Of a stretch of DNA of 64,000 nt, positions 35,172 through 45,686 are shown piece by piece. This stretch comes from Streptomyces griseus. Its GTDB lineage: Bacteria; Bdellovibrionota; Bdellovibrionia; Bdellovibrionales; Bdellovibrionaceae. How positions within the stretch are numbered: position 1 is the stretch's first letter; each line of letters starts with the position of its first letter. The stretch is from positions 1 through 64,000 of the forward strand of contig CALQIT020000005.1 of NCBI GenBank assembly GCA_943330705.2, written 5' to 3'. The translations under genes were made by a program, and so were the position numbers. The notes beneath the pieces are model-generated. The model was not told the origin of the DNA. It worked only from the letters and a program-made list of their open reading frames with translations, and did no database searches.

Positions 35172-36629
35172 CTGTTTTCAAAGCCAAATATTTTCGTGAT
35201 TTTGCATTTGGCTATAGCACTTGTCGGTGCTGTTTCGCGCGCGCAGATAGTGGTCGTTCCGAATGCTACGGTATTTGCGGCGGACGAAAAAGGCAAAGTG
35301 AATATCCGATTGGAGCCTGGATCCAAGCAACAGATTTTAAGTCAAGTTCCAGGCTCATATCGCGTTGAAATTATCGGAATCAAAACAATTCAAGGCAATC
35401 TCAATCCTGAGCAGTGGTATGAGGTCAACTACCTTTTGCCTGGCGGAAAAGCTGAGGCCGATGACAATTTAAAAAAGATATCCATGCGGGGATATATCTA
35501 TGCGGGCAACCTTATAAAAGATGGTAATGGGGATGATATCAGCACCCAATACGCAATCAAAGAAACCACACAAGAGGCTGTTTATAAACTACAGATGCTA
35601 CAAAAACCAGGTGCACCTTGTGGTCCTTTACCACTTCCCGCAAAGGGCAATTATCGTGGGCTTTCATCCTCCGTTTTAGATCAAGACAGTCGACCGCAGC
35701 AGCAGACTTTCAAACGACTCATGGAGGCCGTTGAAGCCTCAAAAAACTTTAAGGATTGTATTAATGAAACCGCGCGAATAATCGTTGCTCCGAATTCAAT
35801 CTGGGGCCGCCTTGGAAATTATGAAAAAATGAATCGTATCGCGGCACATGCGGATTATGCCTACGATAAAGTTCGCCAACACCCCAGCACAAAGATTGTC
35901 GCTGGCGCGGAAAATTATTTTAAGCCGGGTGAAATCAGTACAGCCTTAACCCCCCACGCGATGGCCTGCATCGCTTTTCAAGAAGTCAAAGGCGGGTATG
36001 GTCAATATAGTCCGCACGCCATCAACGAAACTTACTGCAGTAGAAAGTTTCGGGGCGGAACCATTTCAACAGCACAAAGCTTAAATATGAGCACGAAAAG
36101 TACATTTGTTGATGCTTATCACTTCTGGCCAGATGATCCGCGGCAGTCGATGCAGTTGACAACCGTGAGCCCTCTGATCAAGCAGATGGAAAAGCAGGCT
36201 TTGCAGAAATACGATTCAGCCTCCACAAAAACCCAAAGGGCAGCAGCTTTTCAGCCACTTTTTGAAATTATGAATGACGACGTGCCGATGCAAATGGAAG
36301 TTCTTTTGCGGACTTTAAACTTGAAAATAAAAAATGCACAGACGATCCGAAACCGTAAAGGTCCAAGTGTCTCAGCCAAGCAGCAAGATCTTTATGCATT
36401 GATTGATGGAATTTGCCTTTATGACCAGGACTCGGCCTCGGCATATATGGCAAATGTTATTAAGTGCATCAGTGAACTGAAAGCCAACTCACCGATGAAG
36501 AAAGTGCAAGAGGCAATGAATTTTGACCGTGGGAATATGGGTAAGGCGCACAAAGACCTGGAACGAGATAAACTTTTTCGTGATCTTGGTTATGATCCAA
36601 AGAAAAGTGTTTGCAGCCACATGAGGTAA
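35172..36629 (+). CDS. Exported protein with N-terminal SH3-like region
   Basis: About 485 residues. The signal peptide is best read from CTG 35172 (MFSKPNIFVILHLAIALVGA), which lies six bases after GGGAG; GTG 35196 gives a signal without positive charge and without a ribosome site. Residues about 40-120 resemble a bacterial SH3-type domain (VNIRLEPGSKQQILSQVPGS). The large C-terminal part has conserved-looking MACIAFQEVKGGYGQYSPHA, Cys pairs and helices and might be a lysozyme-like or cell-wall domain; I cannot name it. The next gene starts 2 bp after its stop, so they are coupled. Confidence 0.6.
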   Translation: MFSKPNIFVILHLAIALVGAVSRAQIVVVPNATVFAADEKGKVNIRLEPGSKQQILSQVPGSYRVEIIGIKTIQGNLNPEQWYEVNYLLPGGKAEADDNLKKISMRGYIYAGNLIKDGNGDDISTQYAIKETTQEAVYKLQMLQKPGAPCGPLPLPAKGNYRGLSSSVLDQDSRPQQQTFKRLMEAVEASKNFKDCINETARIIVAPNSIWGRLGNYEKMNRIAAHADYAYDKVRQHPSTKIVAGAENYFKPGEISTALTPHAMACIAFQEVKGGYGQYSPHAINETYCSRKFRGGTISTAQSLNMSTKSTFVDAYHFWPDDPRQSMQLTTVSPLIKQMEKQALQKYDSASTKTQRAAAFQPLFEIMNDDVPMQMEVLLRTLNLKIKNAQTIRNRKGPSVSAKQQDLYALIDGICLYDQDSASAYMANVIKCISELKANSPMKKVQEAMNFDRGNMGKAHKDLERDKLFRDLGYDPKKSVCSHMR

Positions 36630-36631
36630 AA

Positions 36632-37186
36632 ATGAGTTCTTTTGTTGTCTTTGCCAATTTAATTTTATTTAGCACTTTGCTGCAAGCTCAGACTTTGAAA
36701 GTTTCGAGCGAAGATACTTTGTTACTAGCAAAGACCAAGGGGATTCAGAAGGTCATCCAAGGGCAAGGTCTGGTTTTCTATTCCGAAGTTTCAGATCAGG
36801 CGGAAAATGTTTTGCAAATTCTTGTCTATACAAAAGACGAATTTCAGGTTCTGGCAGTTTTTAACGAAACAAATGCCGAGCTGATGCTGAATGAGCGGAT
36901 TGAAAATGCGAAATTTATTTCAGCCGAACAGATCCTACTTAAAGATATCAAAAAACCTGTTTTGTTAACCAAGTGGACGCATGGGGCACATGCCGAGGCC
37001 ATACGAATTTACAATTTGGCAGAAAAAAAAGACCCTTTGATTCTTAAGCAAACCTCAAATTTGACCCTTCCCTATAAAGTTGAAAAAGGAATTCTTGTTT
37101 TAACTGTTGATGGACTCCAGGATGCAAAAACTGGAATAACAAAGCCCCTTGAGATTAAATTCACCGGGAAAAAAGTAGAAAAATAA
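36632..37186 (+). CDS. Small exported protein
   Basis: A 184-residue protein with signal peptide MSSFVVFANLILFSTLLQAQ. The mature part is beta-rich with no cysteines and no recognised family. The ATG at 36632 is preceded by GAGG overlapping the previous stop codon, so it is translationally coupled to the SH3-like protein and likely its partner. The ORF continues four codons past GKK to a Lys-rich end. Confidence 0.6.
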   Translation: MSSFVVFANLILFSTLLQAQTLKVSSEDTLLLAKTKGIQKVIQGQGLVFYSEVSDQAENVLQILVYTKDEFQVLAVFNETNAELMLNERIENAKFISAEQILLKDIKKPVLLTKWTHGAHAEAIRIYNLAEKKDPLILKQTSNLTLPYKVEKGILVLTVDGLQDAKTGITKPLEIKFTGKKVEK

Positions 37187-37530
37187 GGCCAGCAACTATT
37201 TTCATAGAGCTCGAAGGCTACTTTTTTGAAAGGGCGAATCGCCAGAGTCAGATTCAACTTGGCAGTCCCGCGAAATCTTCCAAGCCACAAGTGAGCTCAC
37301 CAAACTAAATTTGTTTTCGAACTGACAATTTCTGATCTGAATTTCCGATCTGAATCGATCTGACAATCCGTCTCAAATTATGCAACGAATAAGGGGTAAA
37401 AAGTCTCGTTCCTTGCATTAAATCCAATCTGGTAATTTTCGCGGTTGGAACAGCTGTTGCAGAATGAGAATGTAGTACCAGCGACGGTAGAGTCAACCAC
37501 CGGGGGGACCGGTTAGAAAGAGAGAACAAC
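37187..37530. other. 344-bp intergenic region
   Basis: I see no gene here. It holds closely spaced GATCTGAAT-type repeats around 37331-37365 and a short hairpin ACCGG-GGGGA-CCGGT about 30 bp before the next start codon. Promoter elements for the 37531 gene probably lie in the last 100 bp. Confidence 0.4.
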
Positions 37531-37929
37531 ATGAAGAATTTTGGAACACTTGCTTTGCTTTTAGTCTTTGCAATGGGCGGCACCGCGGCGAAAGCTTCAC
37601 AAAGTCCGGGAACAAAAGAAGTGGCAATTGGATTGAGTGACGCTTTCATTCCCGGAGGATTCTCGTCGGCATCTGATGCTTACGTGGTTGCTTCTGGTTT
37701 GTTTCCGAATAGTTGCTACACGTGGAAGCGGGCAGATGTTTCTAATCCGGATACTTTTACGCACGAGGTAAAGTCCTTTGCCACTGTTAGCCAGGGAATG
37801 TGCCTGATGGTTTTGGTTCCTTTCAATAAAGAAATCCGTCTTGGCCAATTGGCCGAAGGTAAGCACACGCTTCGCTTTCTAAATGGGGACGGAACATTTA
37901 TGGAGAAATCACTAACGATTGAAGAATAG
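37531..37929 (+). CDS. Small secreted protein of unknown function
   Basis: 132 residues with signal peptide MKNFGTLALLLVFAMGGTAA ending KAS. Two cysteines (SCYTW and GMCLM) may form a disulfide in a compact beta fold. The ATG is preceded by AGAGAG. Monocistronic, followed by a long-arm inverted repeat. No family recognised. Confidence 0.65.
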   Translation: MKNFGTLALLLVFAMGGTAAKASQSPGTKEVAIGLSDAFIPGGFSSASDAYVVASGLFPNSCYTWKRADVSNPDTFTHEVKSFATVSQGMCLMVLVPFNKEIRLGQLAEGKHTLRFLNGDGTFMEKSLTIEE

Positions 37930-37952
37930 GTCCTGCCTAGAGTAGGATTACC

Positions 37953-38019
37953 GATGCCGCTGATAAGGGCGCCAGAGTCGATTTAAATTCGGCCAGGAGT
38001 CGGTTAAATCAGCGGCATC
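37953..38019 (+). terminator. Inverted repeat after the 37531 gene
   Basis: GATGCCGCTGAT (37953-37964) is perfectly complementary to ATCAGCGGCATC (38008-38019) with a 43-base loop. A CTTGCCTTTTC tail follows. It is a plausible 3'-end stem or processed structure, though the loop is long for a simple terminator. Confidence 0.5.
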
Positions 38020-38066
38020 TTGCCTTTTCTGAATGAGGTCAGGCGGGATAACTTCTAGCGGGGGGT

Positions 38067-39461
38067 ATGGCGATTATGAAGACCATTGGATTCACAATTT
38101 GTGGGCTTATTGTGTTTGCTACGTTGTCCACGTTTATGCTTTCTTCGTGTTCAAGAAAGCCACAGTTTAAAACACTTTATTGGAACGGAACTGGTCCGAT
38201 TCCGAATTACACGACGAAATTTTTGCCAAGCCAAAAAGCTCCACTAAAAGTTGTCAATGAGCAGGTTTCCTTTGAAATGCAACAGTACGATGGCGCGCCG
38301 ATAGAGGGGACTTTTCTTAAAAAGATTAATTTCGAAGGCCAAGACCGGTTTTTAGTGGCCAATCTTATTCAAAAAATTCCGAACAAGCTCAAAATGCAAA
38401 TTGCGGAAATGCGAGAAAAATCCCCTGCGGTTCAAGAGAATTTGCAAAAGAAAGATGCCCGATTTAAAAACTACAAATATGAAGCCGCACCTACCGTTGT
38501 GCTTAGATCCAACGAACAGCTCTTGGTGCCGACCTGGAAGGTCATTTATTACGATGGACATGGGCAAGCTTGGGCGGTCTACATAAACTCAGATTTTTCG
38601 ATACTGAAAGAAGAGTCCGTTGGATCTCAGTTTCAAGATGCAACAGCTTTGGTTTTTCCGGAAAGTCCACGAAAGTCAGAAATAAGTTCGGTTCTTTTGA
38701 AACAATTGACCGGCAACGGAGTTTTGCAAAGTGACTATCTGACGGTTCTAACTGAATCGACCATGCCAGCAAAAGGTGAAAATAACACTTTTAAGTTTGC
38801 CTCGACTGACGAACGATTTGATCAGGTTCAAGCTTTCTATTTTATTTCTAAAGCTTTGAATTGGTTTGAAGAGCATCTTGAGCTAAAAATTCCATTTCCC
38901 ATCAAGGCCATTGTTCATATTGGCTATCCCAAAAAAGAAAATGCAGCATTTTATTACAGTGGTCAAATTCGCCTAGGGGCGGGTGACGGCATTACGTGGG
39001 CAAGGATTCCCCTTGATCCTTCCATTGTAATGCACGAGACCAGTCACGCTATAATCGATGCACTTGCGCATCTTCCATTTCAGGAAGAAGGCGGTTCGAT
39101 CAATGAAGCTTTTGCTGACTTCTTCACCTGCGTCCAGATCAAGTCGCCCTACTTAGGCGAGGTCGCCTATAAAAAAGCTGCCTTCAAGCGATCGGTTGTC
39201 AGCAGCTTAAAGGTCAGTGATAAGAATGGCGGCGTTTATCATGACTCGGCAATTGTTTCGGGGACACTTTGGTCAATGAAAGAAAAGATAGGTGAAGAAA
39301 AATCCATTCGTTTTGCAGCTAAAATATTGTCTCGACTTCACCCCGCGGCAGATTTTACTTATTTGGGAAGAATATTTTATGACGTCGCGGGACAAGAGTT
39401 TAAAAGTGAAGAGCTCGCGATTGTGACCCAAATCCTAGAAGAACGCGGCTGGAGCAAGTAA
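38067..39461 (+). CDS. Lipoprotein gluzincin metallopeptidase (M4/M36-like)
   Basis: 464 residues. The signal peptide ends in the lipobox MLSSC, giving a lipidated cysteine near residue 28. Residues about 50-210 look like an FTP/PepSY-type propeptide (KNYKYEAAPTVVL, WAVYINSDFSIL). The catalytic domain has HETSHAIID near 327 and GGSINEAFADFF near 345, the HExxH...E zinc site of thermolysin-like enzymes. A later YHDSAIVSGTLW matches the catalytic-His region. Expected to be an outer-membrane or periplasmic protease. ATG 38067 or 38076 could start it; both follow GGGGGG. Confidence 0.82.
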   Translation: MAIMKTIGFTICGLIVFATLSTFMLSSCSRKPQFKTLYWNGTGPIPNYTTKFLPSQKAPLKVVNEQVSFEMQQYDGAPIEGTFLKKINFEGQDRFLVANLIQKIPNKLKMQIAEMREKSPAVQENLQKKDARFKNYKYEAAPTVVLRSNEQLLVPTWKVIYYDGHGQAWAVYINSDFSILKEESVGSQFQDATALVFPESPRKSEISSVLLKQLTGNGVLQSDYLTVLTESTMPAKGENNTFKFASTDERFDQVQAFYFISKALNWFEEHLELKIPFPIKAIVHIGYPKKENAAFYYSGQIRLGAGDGITWARIPLDPSIVMHETSHAIIDALAHLPFQEEGGSINEAFADFFTCVQIKSPYLGEVAYKKAAFKRSVVSSLKVSDKNGGVYHDSAIVSGTLWSMKEKIGEEKSIRFAAKILSRLHPAADFTYLGRIFYDVAGQEFKSEELAIVTQILEERGWSK

Positions 39462-39478
39462 GCAATTGGAGGTCTAAA

Positions 39479-39958
39479 ATGATTTTTAGGTCAATCGCTT
39501 GGTTTGTCCTGCTATTTGCGCTGATATTGTTCCCCAAAAATTTGTCGGCGTCGAATAAAAGCCAAATAGTAGGCGAGTGGGAATACATTGGATTTATCTA
39601 CGAGGGGCAGATTCAGCCAAAACCGAATCCGAATTTTTTTCTATCGTTTACTTTTCGTTTGGACGACCGCGTGCGCTTATATTGGAAAAGAGCCGACGAA
39701 GACTTCTTCTGTGAGCGGGTTGCTTTATTTGAATTTTCTCAAGACCGTCTTTGGCAAGAGGTTGTCTGGGTAAACCCAGAAAATCACGGCTCTTGCGGTT
39801 CAGATCCGGACATGCAAATGGGGAGAAAAACAGAAAATCAAATTGTGATTGAAGACGATATTTTAAAGATCTTTATGGAGCTTAACGGAAAGCCATTTAT
39901 CTATCTTTTGCGGCAGCTACCTTTTGCGAAGGCTTCCTTTTACGGAAGCTACCTTTAG
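39479..39958 (+). CDS. Small exported lipocalin-like protein
   Basis: 159 residues with signal peptide (IAWFVLLFALILFPKNLSAS). The mature part begins QIVGEWEYIGFIYEG, a lipocalin-like GxW opening, and continues as beta strands with two cysteines. The ATG follows TTGGAGGT, 17 bp after the protease stop, so they form an operon. Function unknown. Confidence 0.6.
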   Translation: MIFRSIAWFVLLFALILFPKNLSASNKSQIVGEWEYIGFIYEGQIQPKPNPNFFLSFTFRLDDRVRLYWKRADEDFFCERVALFEFSQDRLWQEVVWVNPENHGSCGSDPDMQMGRKTENQIVIEDDILKIFMELNGKPFIYLLRQLPFAKASFYGSYL

Positions 39959-39974
39959 TAAAAGATAGCCACAG

Positions 39975-41396
39975 TTACATTTGGCGTTGACGTTTGCTGA
40001 CGGCCAGTGCGGCTTCGCGTACGACTTCGTTTAAGGTTGGGTGGGCGTGAAAACTTCGGGCAAGGTCTTCAGAACTTCCGCCGAACTCCATGGCAACCAC
40101 AATTTCGCCCAAAAGTTCAGAGGCTCGTGGTCCAACAATGTGGCCTCCTATTATTTTATCTGAACGAGTATCTGTAATAATTTTGACAAAGCCATCCGTG
40201 GTGCCAAGTGCTTTGGCGCGGCCATTGGCGATAAAGGGAAAGGAGCCGATAGCAAAAGGGATTCCCAATTCTTTGACTTGTTCTTCGGTATAACCAACGC
40301 TTGCGACTTCAGGAAATGTATAAATCACGCTGGGGACAGTGTGGTAATTAACGTGACCGGCCTGCCCGGCGATGATTTCAGCAACGGCAACCCCTTCTTC
40401 TTCGGCCTTGTGTGCCAGCATGGGTCCTGGAATCAAATCCCCGATAGCATAGATGCCAGGAATATTTGTGCGCCAATGCTCATCTACCTTTACAAAACCG
40501 CGGGAGTCCGTGGCAATGCCAAGCTCTTTGAGCCCCAAGCCTTCAGAGTAAGGCTTTCGACCCGTCGAAACCAAAACCACATCACCCACGATTTTAGATT
40601 TTGTTCCATCTTTTAGATTTTCAAATTCAAGTTCGACCTTATCTGCCAAGACCTTGCTGGCTGTGACTTTAGTCGACAGCATAAATACCATTCCCTGCTT
40701 AGAAAGAACTTTTTGCAAGACCGCAACCGTCTGCACGTCCATGGTTGGACAAATTCTATCGGCAAATTCAATGACGGTTACTTTCGCCCCCAAGCGTAAC
40801 CATACAGAGCCAAGCTCAAGGCCGATCACGCCACCCCCAACAACGATTAAATTTTGCGGAACTGGCGACAGGTTTAGGGCTCCTGTTGAAGATACAATTC
40901 GTTTTTCATCAAATTTTAAGAAAGGCAATTCCACGGGAACGCTGCCTGTAGCTAAAATAATATTTTTTGCTGCAATCAGGGTTTTTTCCCCTTCTGTTGA
41001 GGTCACTTCAACAATGGCCGGGGCTCCACCTGTTGCGGGACTAAGGACTTTCCCAGTGCCGCGAAAGGCATCGATTTTATTTTTCTTAAATAAAAAAGCA
41101 ATTCCCTGGGTCAGGTCTTTCACTATTTTGTCTTTTCGTGAAAGCATAGTTGGCAGATCAAGTTCGGCTTTAATTTTTATACCGTGGGGGGCGGCATCGT
41201 GAAGTGCAATATTATAAAGCTCGGAACTTTCTAATAAGGCCTTGGATGGGATGCAACCGACATTGAGGCAAGTGCCGCCATAGGTCTTGTCCTTTTCCAC
41301 GACTGCCGTTTTAAGACCAAGCTGAGCGCAGCGGATAGCTCCGACATAACCACCCGGTCCACTACCAATAAACACCACATCAAAGTTGAGCTCCAT
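39975..41396 (-). CDS. lpd: Dihydrolipoyl dehydrogenase (E3)
   Basis: A flavoprotein that reoxidises dihydrolipoamide with NAD in the 2-oxoacid dehydrogenase complexes. FAD motif GSGPGGYVGA at residue 11, redox-active Cys43 and Cys48 in GGTCLNVGCIPSK, NAD motif VVGGGVIGLELGSVW, and catalytic His/Glu in HAHPTLNEVV. 473 residues, full length. It is the last gene of the sucA-sucB-lpd operon, 70 bp after sucB. Confidence 0.95.
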   Translation of the reverse strand: MELNFDVVFIGSGPGGYVGAIRCAQLGLKTAVVEKDKTYGGTCLNVGCIPSKALLESSELYNIALHDAAPHGIKIKAELDLPTMLSRKDKIVKDLTQGIAFLFKKNKIDAFRGTGKVLSPATGGAPAIVEVTSTEGEKTLIAAKNIILATGSVPVELPFLKFDEKRIVSSTGALNLSPVPQNLIVVGGGVIGLELGSVWLRLGAKVTVIEFADRICPTMDVQTVAVLQKVLSKQGMVFMLSTKVTASKVLADKVELEFENLKDGTKSKIVGDVVLVSTGRKPYSEGLGLKELGIATDSRGFVKVDEHWRTNIPGIYAIGDLIPGPMLAHKAEEEGVAVAEIIAGQAGHVNYHTVPSVIYTFPEVASVGYTEEQVKELGIPFAIGSFPFIANGRAKALGTTDGFVKIITDTRSDKIIGGHIVGPRASELLGEIVVAMEFGGSSEDLARSFHAHPTLNEVVREAALAVSKRQRQM

Positions 41397-41466
41397 ATTT
41401 TTGATCTCCGCAGGGAAAAATTTTAAATTCTCAATAATTGGATTGCAATGTTTTAAGTTAGCTTTT

Positions 41467-42765
41467 CTAAATCTCCAACAATAGCCGCTCTGGCTCTTCG
41501 ACCCCTTCTTTGATCTTTACTAGAAAGCTAACGGCCTCTTTGCCGTCAATAATGCGGTGATCATAAGAAACGGCCACATACATCATTGGACGAATCTCGA
41601 CCTTGCCATTGATGGCCACGGGTCGATCTTCAATCTTGTGCATTCCTAAAATCGCACTTTGCGGTGGATTTAATATCGGAGTCGACATCAAAGAGCCATA
41701 GACGCCACCGTTAGAAACCGTAAAGGTGCCGCCACTTAGATCAGCCACCGTGATTTTTCCGTCCCTTGCTTTCAATGCAAAGTTCTTAATCGCGAGCTCG
41801 ACGCCTGCTACTGATAGGTTGTCAGCATCCTTAATCACCGGAACAATCAGGCCCTTTTCGGTACCTACGGCGACTCCGATATTGAAATAGTTGTTGTAAA
41901 CAATGTCAGTGCCTTCAATCAAGGCGTTGACCGCCGGCCACGCTTTTAAGGCCTCGATGGTCGCTTTGACGAAGATCCCCATCAGCCCTAGGTTGACCCC
42001 ATATTTTTCTTTGAATTTGTCTTTATATTTTGTGCGAAGTTCCATTGCTTTGAACATATCAATCTCGTTGAAGGTGGTCAGAGTTGCTGTGGATTGTTGG
42101 GAATGCAGCAATCGTTCAGCGATGCGCCGACGAATATTATTCATTGGCTGACGAGTTTGATCCCCTTGTTTCGAAGGTCCGCGGGGGGTTGGCACAACGA
42201 TAGGCGCTGCTGGCTTTGACTCTTTCGCTATTGTTGCTTGGCTTGGAGTACCAGTGCCGGCCTGAAGTCCTACGACGTCCTCTTTGGTCAATCGACCACC
42301 GCGGCCTGTCCCTGCAATCGTCGCAGGATCAAGGCCCTTTTCGCTGACGATTTTTTGAACTGCCGGTGAAAGATGATTTTTAAGATCAGGATGAGTCCCA
42401 TTCGACGCAGAAACACTTGCTGTTGACGCAGCTGCAGTGGCAGGAGCTGCCGATGCAGCTGCAGTGGAAGGTCCTGCCGCGATTGTCGCGGTGGGATTGG
42501 CGACAGCGGTCGGTGCGACTGAGGCTTTGGCCTCGTTATCAATTTGTGCGATGACGGTTCCGATGGGGATGGTCTTTCCTGCCGGGACTAAGATCGCCAA
42601 AACGCCGTCTTGATCAGCGACAACTTCAACGCTGGCTTTATCTGTTTCTAGAAGCATTAAAACTTCGTTGCGTTTTACGAATTCACCATTTGTTTTAGAC
42701 CAGCTGCCGATCGTTGCTTCGGTGATGGATTCTCCTACGGCAGGTACTTTGACATCAAATTTCAC
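41467..42765 (-). CDS. sucB: Dihydrolipoyllysine succinyltransferase (E2 of 2-oxoglutarate dehydrogenase)
   Basis: Core enzyme of the complex. The lipoyl domain has Lys43 in ETDKASVEV. An Ala/Pro/Thr-rich linker follows (about 85-130), then the peripheral-subunit-binding domain ([20 protein letters not shown], near 130-165) and the acyltransferase domain with [10 protein letters not shown] near the C-terminus. 432 residues with a single lipoyl domain, the usual SucB form. It sits 31 bp downstream of sucA. Confidence 0.94.
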   Translation of the reverse strand: MKFDVKVPAVGESITEATIGSWSKTNGEFVKRNEVLMLLETDKASVEVVADQDGVLAILVPAGKTIPIGTVIAQIDNEAKASVAPTAVANPTATIAAGPSTAAASAAPATAAASTASVSASNGTHPDLKNHLSPAVQKIVSEKGLDPATIAGTGRGGRLTKEDVVGLQAGTGTPSQATIAKESKPAAPIVVPTPRGPSKQGDQTRQPMNNIRRRIAERLLHSQQSTATLTTFNEIDMFKAMELRTKYKDKFKEKYGVNLGLMGIFVKATIEALKAWPAVNALIEGTDIVYNNYFNIGVAVGTEKGLIVPVIKDADNLSVAGVELAIKNFALKARDGKITVADLSGGTFTVSNGGVYGSLMSTPILNPPQSAILGMHKIEDRPVAINGKVEIRPMMYVAVSYDHRIIDGKEAVSFLVKIKEGVEEPERLLLEI

Positions 42766-42796
42766 GGTGTTTCTCCTGGTTAGTTCAAAATTCGTT

Positions 42797-45616
42797 TTAA
42801 AGTTTTAGTGCGGACTGAACGATCTCGGACTGTTCAACTTTATGCCGATAAAGGGATCCAGTTGCGGGACTAGCGCGTTCCGAACGGCCGATGTATTGCA
42901 GTTCCAGGCCAAATTCTTTAGCCAAGACAAATTGTATTTTGAAACAGATAAATTGCCATGCACCCATATTTTTTGGTTCCTCTTGAACCCAAGCGACACT
43001 TTTTAGATTGGGATAGATTTTCATGGCCGCAATAATTTGATGGGCTGGGGTTGGGTAGATTTGCTCGACTCTGATGATGGCCGTTTTTTCGCTTCCTTGT
43101 TTTTCACGCTCCTCTAAAAGATCGTAGTAGACCTTTCCAGAGCAAAGTAAGGCTGTATTTACTTTCTTGGCATCCTTAAGAACAGTGTCAGGAATAACTT
43201 CGTGAAAAGTCCCTTTTGCCAATTCTTCCATGGACGAAACGGCCTTTGGATGACGTAGTAAAGATTTGGGTGACATGACAATCATTGGCTTGCGGAAGGG
43301 TCTTTTAATTTGTCGCCTTAAAGAGTGGTAGATTTGCGCAGGTGTGGTTAAATTTGCGACCACTATATTATTTTGTGCGCATAGCTGTAAAAACCTTTCA
43401 AGTCTTGCCGAGGAATGTTCAGGACCTTGACCCTCGTATCCATGCGGCAACAGCAGGACCAGGCCACTCATTTGCTGCCATTTGGATTCGCCGCTTGTTA
43501 GAAACTGATCGATAATAATTTGTGCGCCGTTGGCAAAGTCACCAAATTGCGCTTCCCAAATTGTAAGAAAAGTGGGATCGCAGATGGCATTTCCATATTC
43601 AAAACCAAGAACCCCATATTCCGATAAAATCGAGTCGTAAACACAAAATTCAACTTTGTCCCCATTGATTTGGTCAAGTGCGACGTGAGACTCTCCGGTT
43701 TTGCAGTCGTAAAGACCAGCATGCCGGTGCGTAAATGTTCCGCGCACACAATCTTGTCCGGTGAGTCGCACCGACGTCCCGTCATGCAAGAGGCTGCCGT
43801 AAGCCAGAAGCTCGGCCATACCCCAGTCGACCAGGTCTTTTCCCGCGGCCATATTTTTCCGGGTCTCTAAAAGCTTAAGCAATTTTGGATGGGGACTAAA
43901 GGTTGCTGGATATTCACTAAGAGTTTTTCCAATTTTTCGCAAAACATCCAAATCAAAGGTGGTGTCGGTCGGTTTTTCAAAATCTTCTGATTTTGCTTTG
44001 CGTAGGCCTTCCCATTGGCCTTCAAATTTAAATGGAGCAACCTTTGGGGGATTCAGTTTGGTTGCTTCGAATATTTTCTGTAGGTTTTCGATTTTTTCAT
44101 TAAAGTGGGCTTCGTAAAAATTTTGATCAATGACGTTTTCGCGGATCAATTGCTTACCGTAAATTTCTCGAGCGGTCGGGTGCTTTTTTATAATTTCATA
44201 CATCAGTGGTTGAGTGTAAGCTGGTTCATCGCCCTCGTTGTGGCCAAAACGCCGGTAACAAACCATCGTGATGACGATATCGCGGCCCCACTCTTGTCGG
44301 TAACGAAGGGCGATATCCATAGCGCGCACACAGCTTTCAACGTCGTCACCATTGACATGAATCACCGGGGTCGCCAGAACTTTAGAAATATCCGAGCAGT
44401 AATGAGAGCTTCGTGAGTTCTCTGGATTGGTGGTAAAGCCGACCTGGTTATCGACGGCAATATGAATTGTGCCGCCAACTCGGTAACCTTTAACCTGTGA
44501 CATTTGAAAGGTCTCAAGTCCCAGTCCTTGCCCTGCAAAAGCGGCATCACCATGTAAAAGAACTGGAATTACTTTCTTGCGATCTGTTGTATCTTTGCGT
44601 CGGCGCTGGGCAGCCCTAGCCATTCCCAGGACCACGGGATTGACGGCCTCAAGGTGCGAAGGATTAAAGGCTAACGTAATAGCACAGGGTCCCGAGTCCG
44701 TCATTTTCTCGGAATGATAGCCAAGATGGTATTTCACATCGCCATCGTAGTCTTCCATGGGGATGGCTGTTTCGGTAGGGCCGTTAAAGTCCGCAAAAAT
44801 ATTTTCTAAAGCTTTGCCCATGAAATTAGCTAACATATTTACTCGACCCCGATGGGCCATGCCGATAATAATTTCTTCTGAACCCTTGGCTGTGCAACGA
44901 TTGGTTAGCGTTTCCATCATTGGCAAAAGCGAGTCCCCGCCCTCGATTGAAAAGCGTTTGGCGCCGACATATCGAGTATGAATAAATTTTTCCAAACTTT
45001 CAGCCCGAGTCAGTGAAATAAAAATGTTTTTCTTTTCCTCGGCAGTCAGTTTGAATGCTGTTGGGTTTTGTTCAAACTCTTTGATGAACCAATTGCGAAC
45101 TTCTGGCAAAGCTTCTGCACATTGCACAGTCAGGTGGCCGCAGTAGCAGGCACGCAAATGGGCAATTGTTTCCCTTAAAGTCGTGTTGGCTTTGCCAATG
45201 ATATTTGAAATCTGAAATTTCTGATCAAGATCCTTATCTGAAAGATTGAAGCTTGATAGTTTGAGTTGATCACTGGGTGCGGGCGTGTTGGTCAGGGGGT
45301 CTAGATCTGCTTCGAAATGGCCATAGTTGCGATAGGCTGTGATCAAATGATAGACATCCAATTCTTTTTCCGAAAGACCAAGGCTGCCATCTTGGGCAAA
45401 TTCAACGCCCTCAAAAAAAAGTCGCCAGTCCGAAGTAACCAATTCAGGATTGGTTTTGAATTGGGAGTATACACTTTCAATGTATTCAAGATTGCCTCTT
45501 TGGATGTAACTAAGGGCAGTGCCAGATGAATTACCAGATGAATTACCAGATGAATTACCAGATGAATTACCGGAGAAATTACCAGATGAGCTTGATCCAT
45601 TGCTATGATTTGCCAC
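42797..45616 (-). CDS. sucA: 2-oxoglutarate dehydrogenase E1
   Basis: Thiamine-diphosphate-dependent decarboxylase of the complex. Family segments seen: [63 protein letters not shown] and the C-terminal [10 protein letters not shown] start at GTG 45616 (VANHSNG), preceded by CGAGG; the longer TTG frame has no ribosome site. Residues 7-30 are a Ser/Gly/Asn tract made by a 12-bp tandem repeat. The E2-binding N-terminal peptide [16 protein letters not shown] follows it. About 939 residues, normal size. Confidence 0.94.
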   Translation of the reverse strand: MANHSNGSSSSGNFSGNSSGNSSGNSSGNSSGTALSYIQRGNLEYIESVYSQFKTNPELVTSDWRLFFEGVEFAQDGSLGLSEKELDVYHLITAYRNYGHFEADLDPLTNTPAPSDQLKLSSFNLSDKDLDQKFQISNIIGKANTTLRETIAHLRACYCGHLTVQCAEALPEVRNWFIKEFEQNPTAFKLTAEEKKNIFISLTRAESLEKFIHTRYVGAKRFSIEGGDSLLPMMETLTNRCTAKGSEEIIIGMAHRGRVNMLANFMGKALENIFADFNGPTETAIPMEDYDGDVKYHLGYHSEKMTDSGPCAITLAFNPSHLEAVNPVVLGMARAAQRRRKDTTDRKKVIPVLLHGDAAFAGQGLGLETFQMSQVKGYRVGGTIHIAVDNQVGFTTNPENSRSSHYCSDISKVLATPVIHVNGDDVESCVRAMDIALRYRQEWGRDIVITMVCYRRFGHNEGDEPAYTQPLMYEIIKKHPTAREIYGKQLIRENVIDQNFYEAHFNEKIENLQKIFEATKLNPPKVAPFKFEGQWEGLRKAKSEDFEKPTDTTFDLDVLRKIGKTLSEYPATFSPHPKLLKLLETRKNMAAGKDLVDWGMAELLAYGSLLHDGTSVRLTGQDCVRGTFTHRHAGLYDCKTGESHVALDQINGDKVEFCVYDSILSEYGVLGFEYGNAICDPTFLTIWEAQFGDFANGAQIIIDQFLTSGESKWQQMSGLVLLLPHGYEGQGPEHSSARLERFLQLCAQNNIVVANLTTPAQIYHSLRRQIKRPFRKPMIVMSPKSLLRHPKAVSSMEELAKGTFHEVIPDTVLKDAKKVNTALLCSGKVYYDLLEEREKQGSEKTAIIRVEQIYPTPAHQIIAAMKIYPNLKSVAWVQEEPKNMGAWQFICFKIQFVLAKEFGLELQYIGRSERASPATGSLYRHKVEQSEIVQSALKL
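45524..45583. repeat. 12-bp tandem repeat inside the sucA 5' end
   Basis: Four perfect AGATGAATTACC units and one degenerate unit on the plus strand. On the coding strand they encode repeated GNSS near the SucA N-terminus. Being a multiple of three, copy-number change would keep the frame. Confidence 0.85.
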
Positions 45617-45686
45617 GGTGAACCTCGTTTTTGATGATGCTGAAACGAACAACTTATGTTAGCAATTTTACAGGAGAAATAGAACC

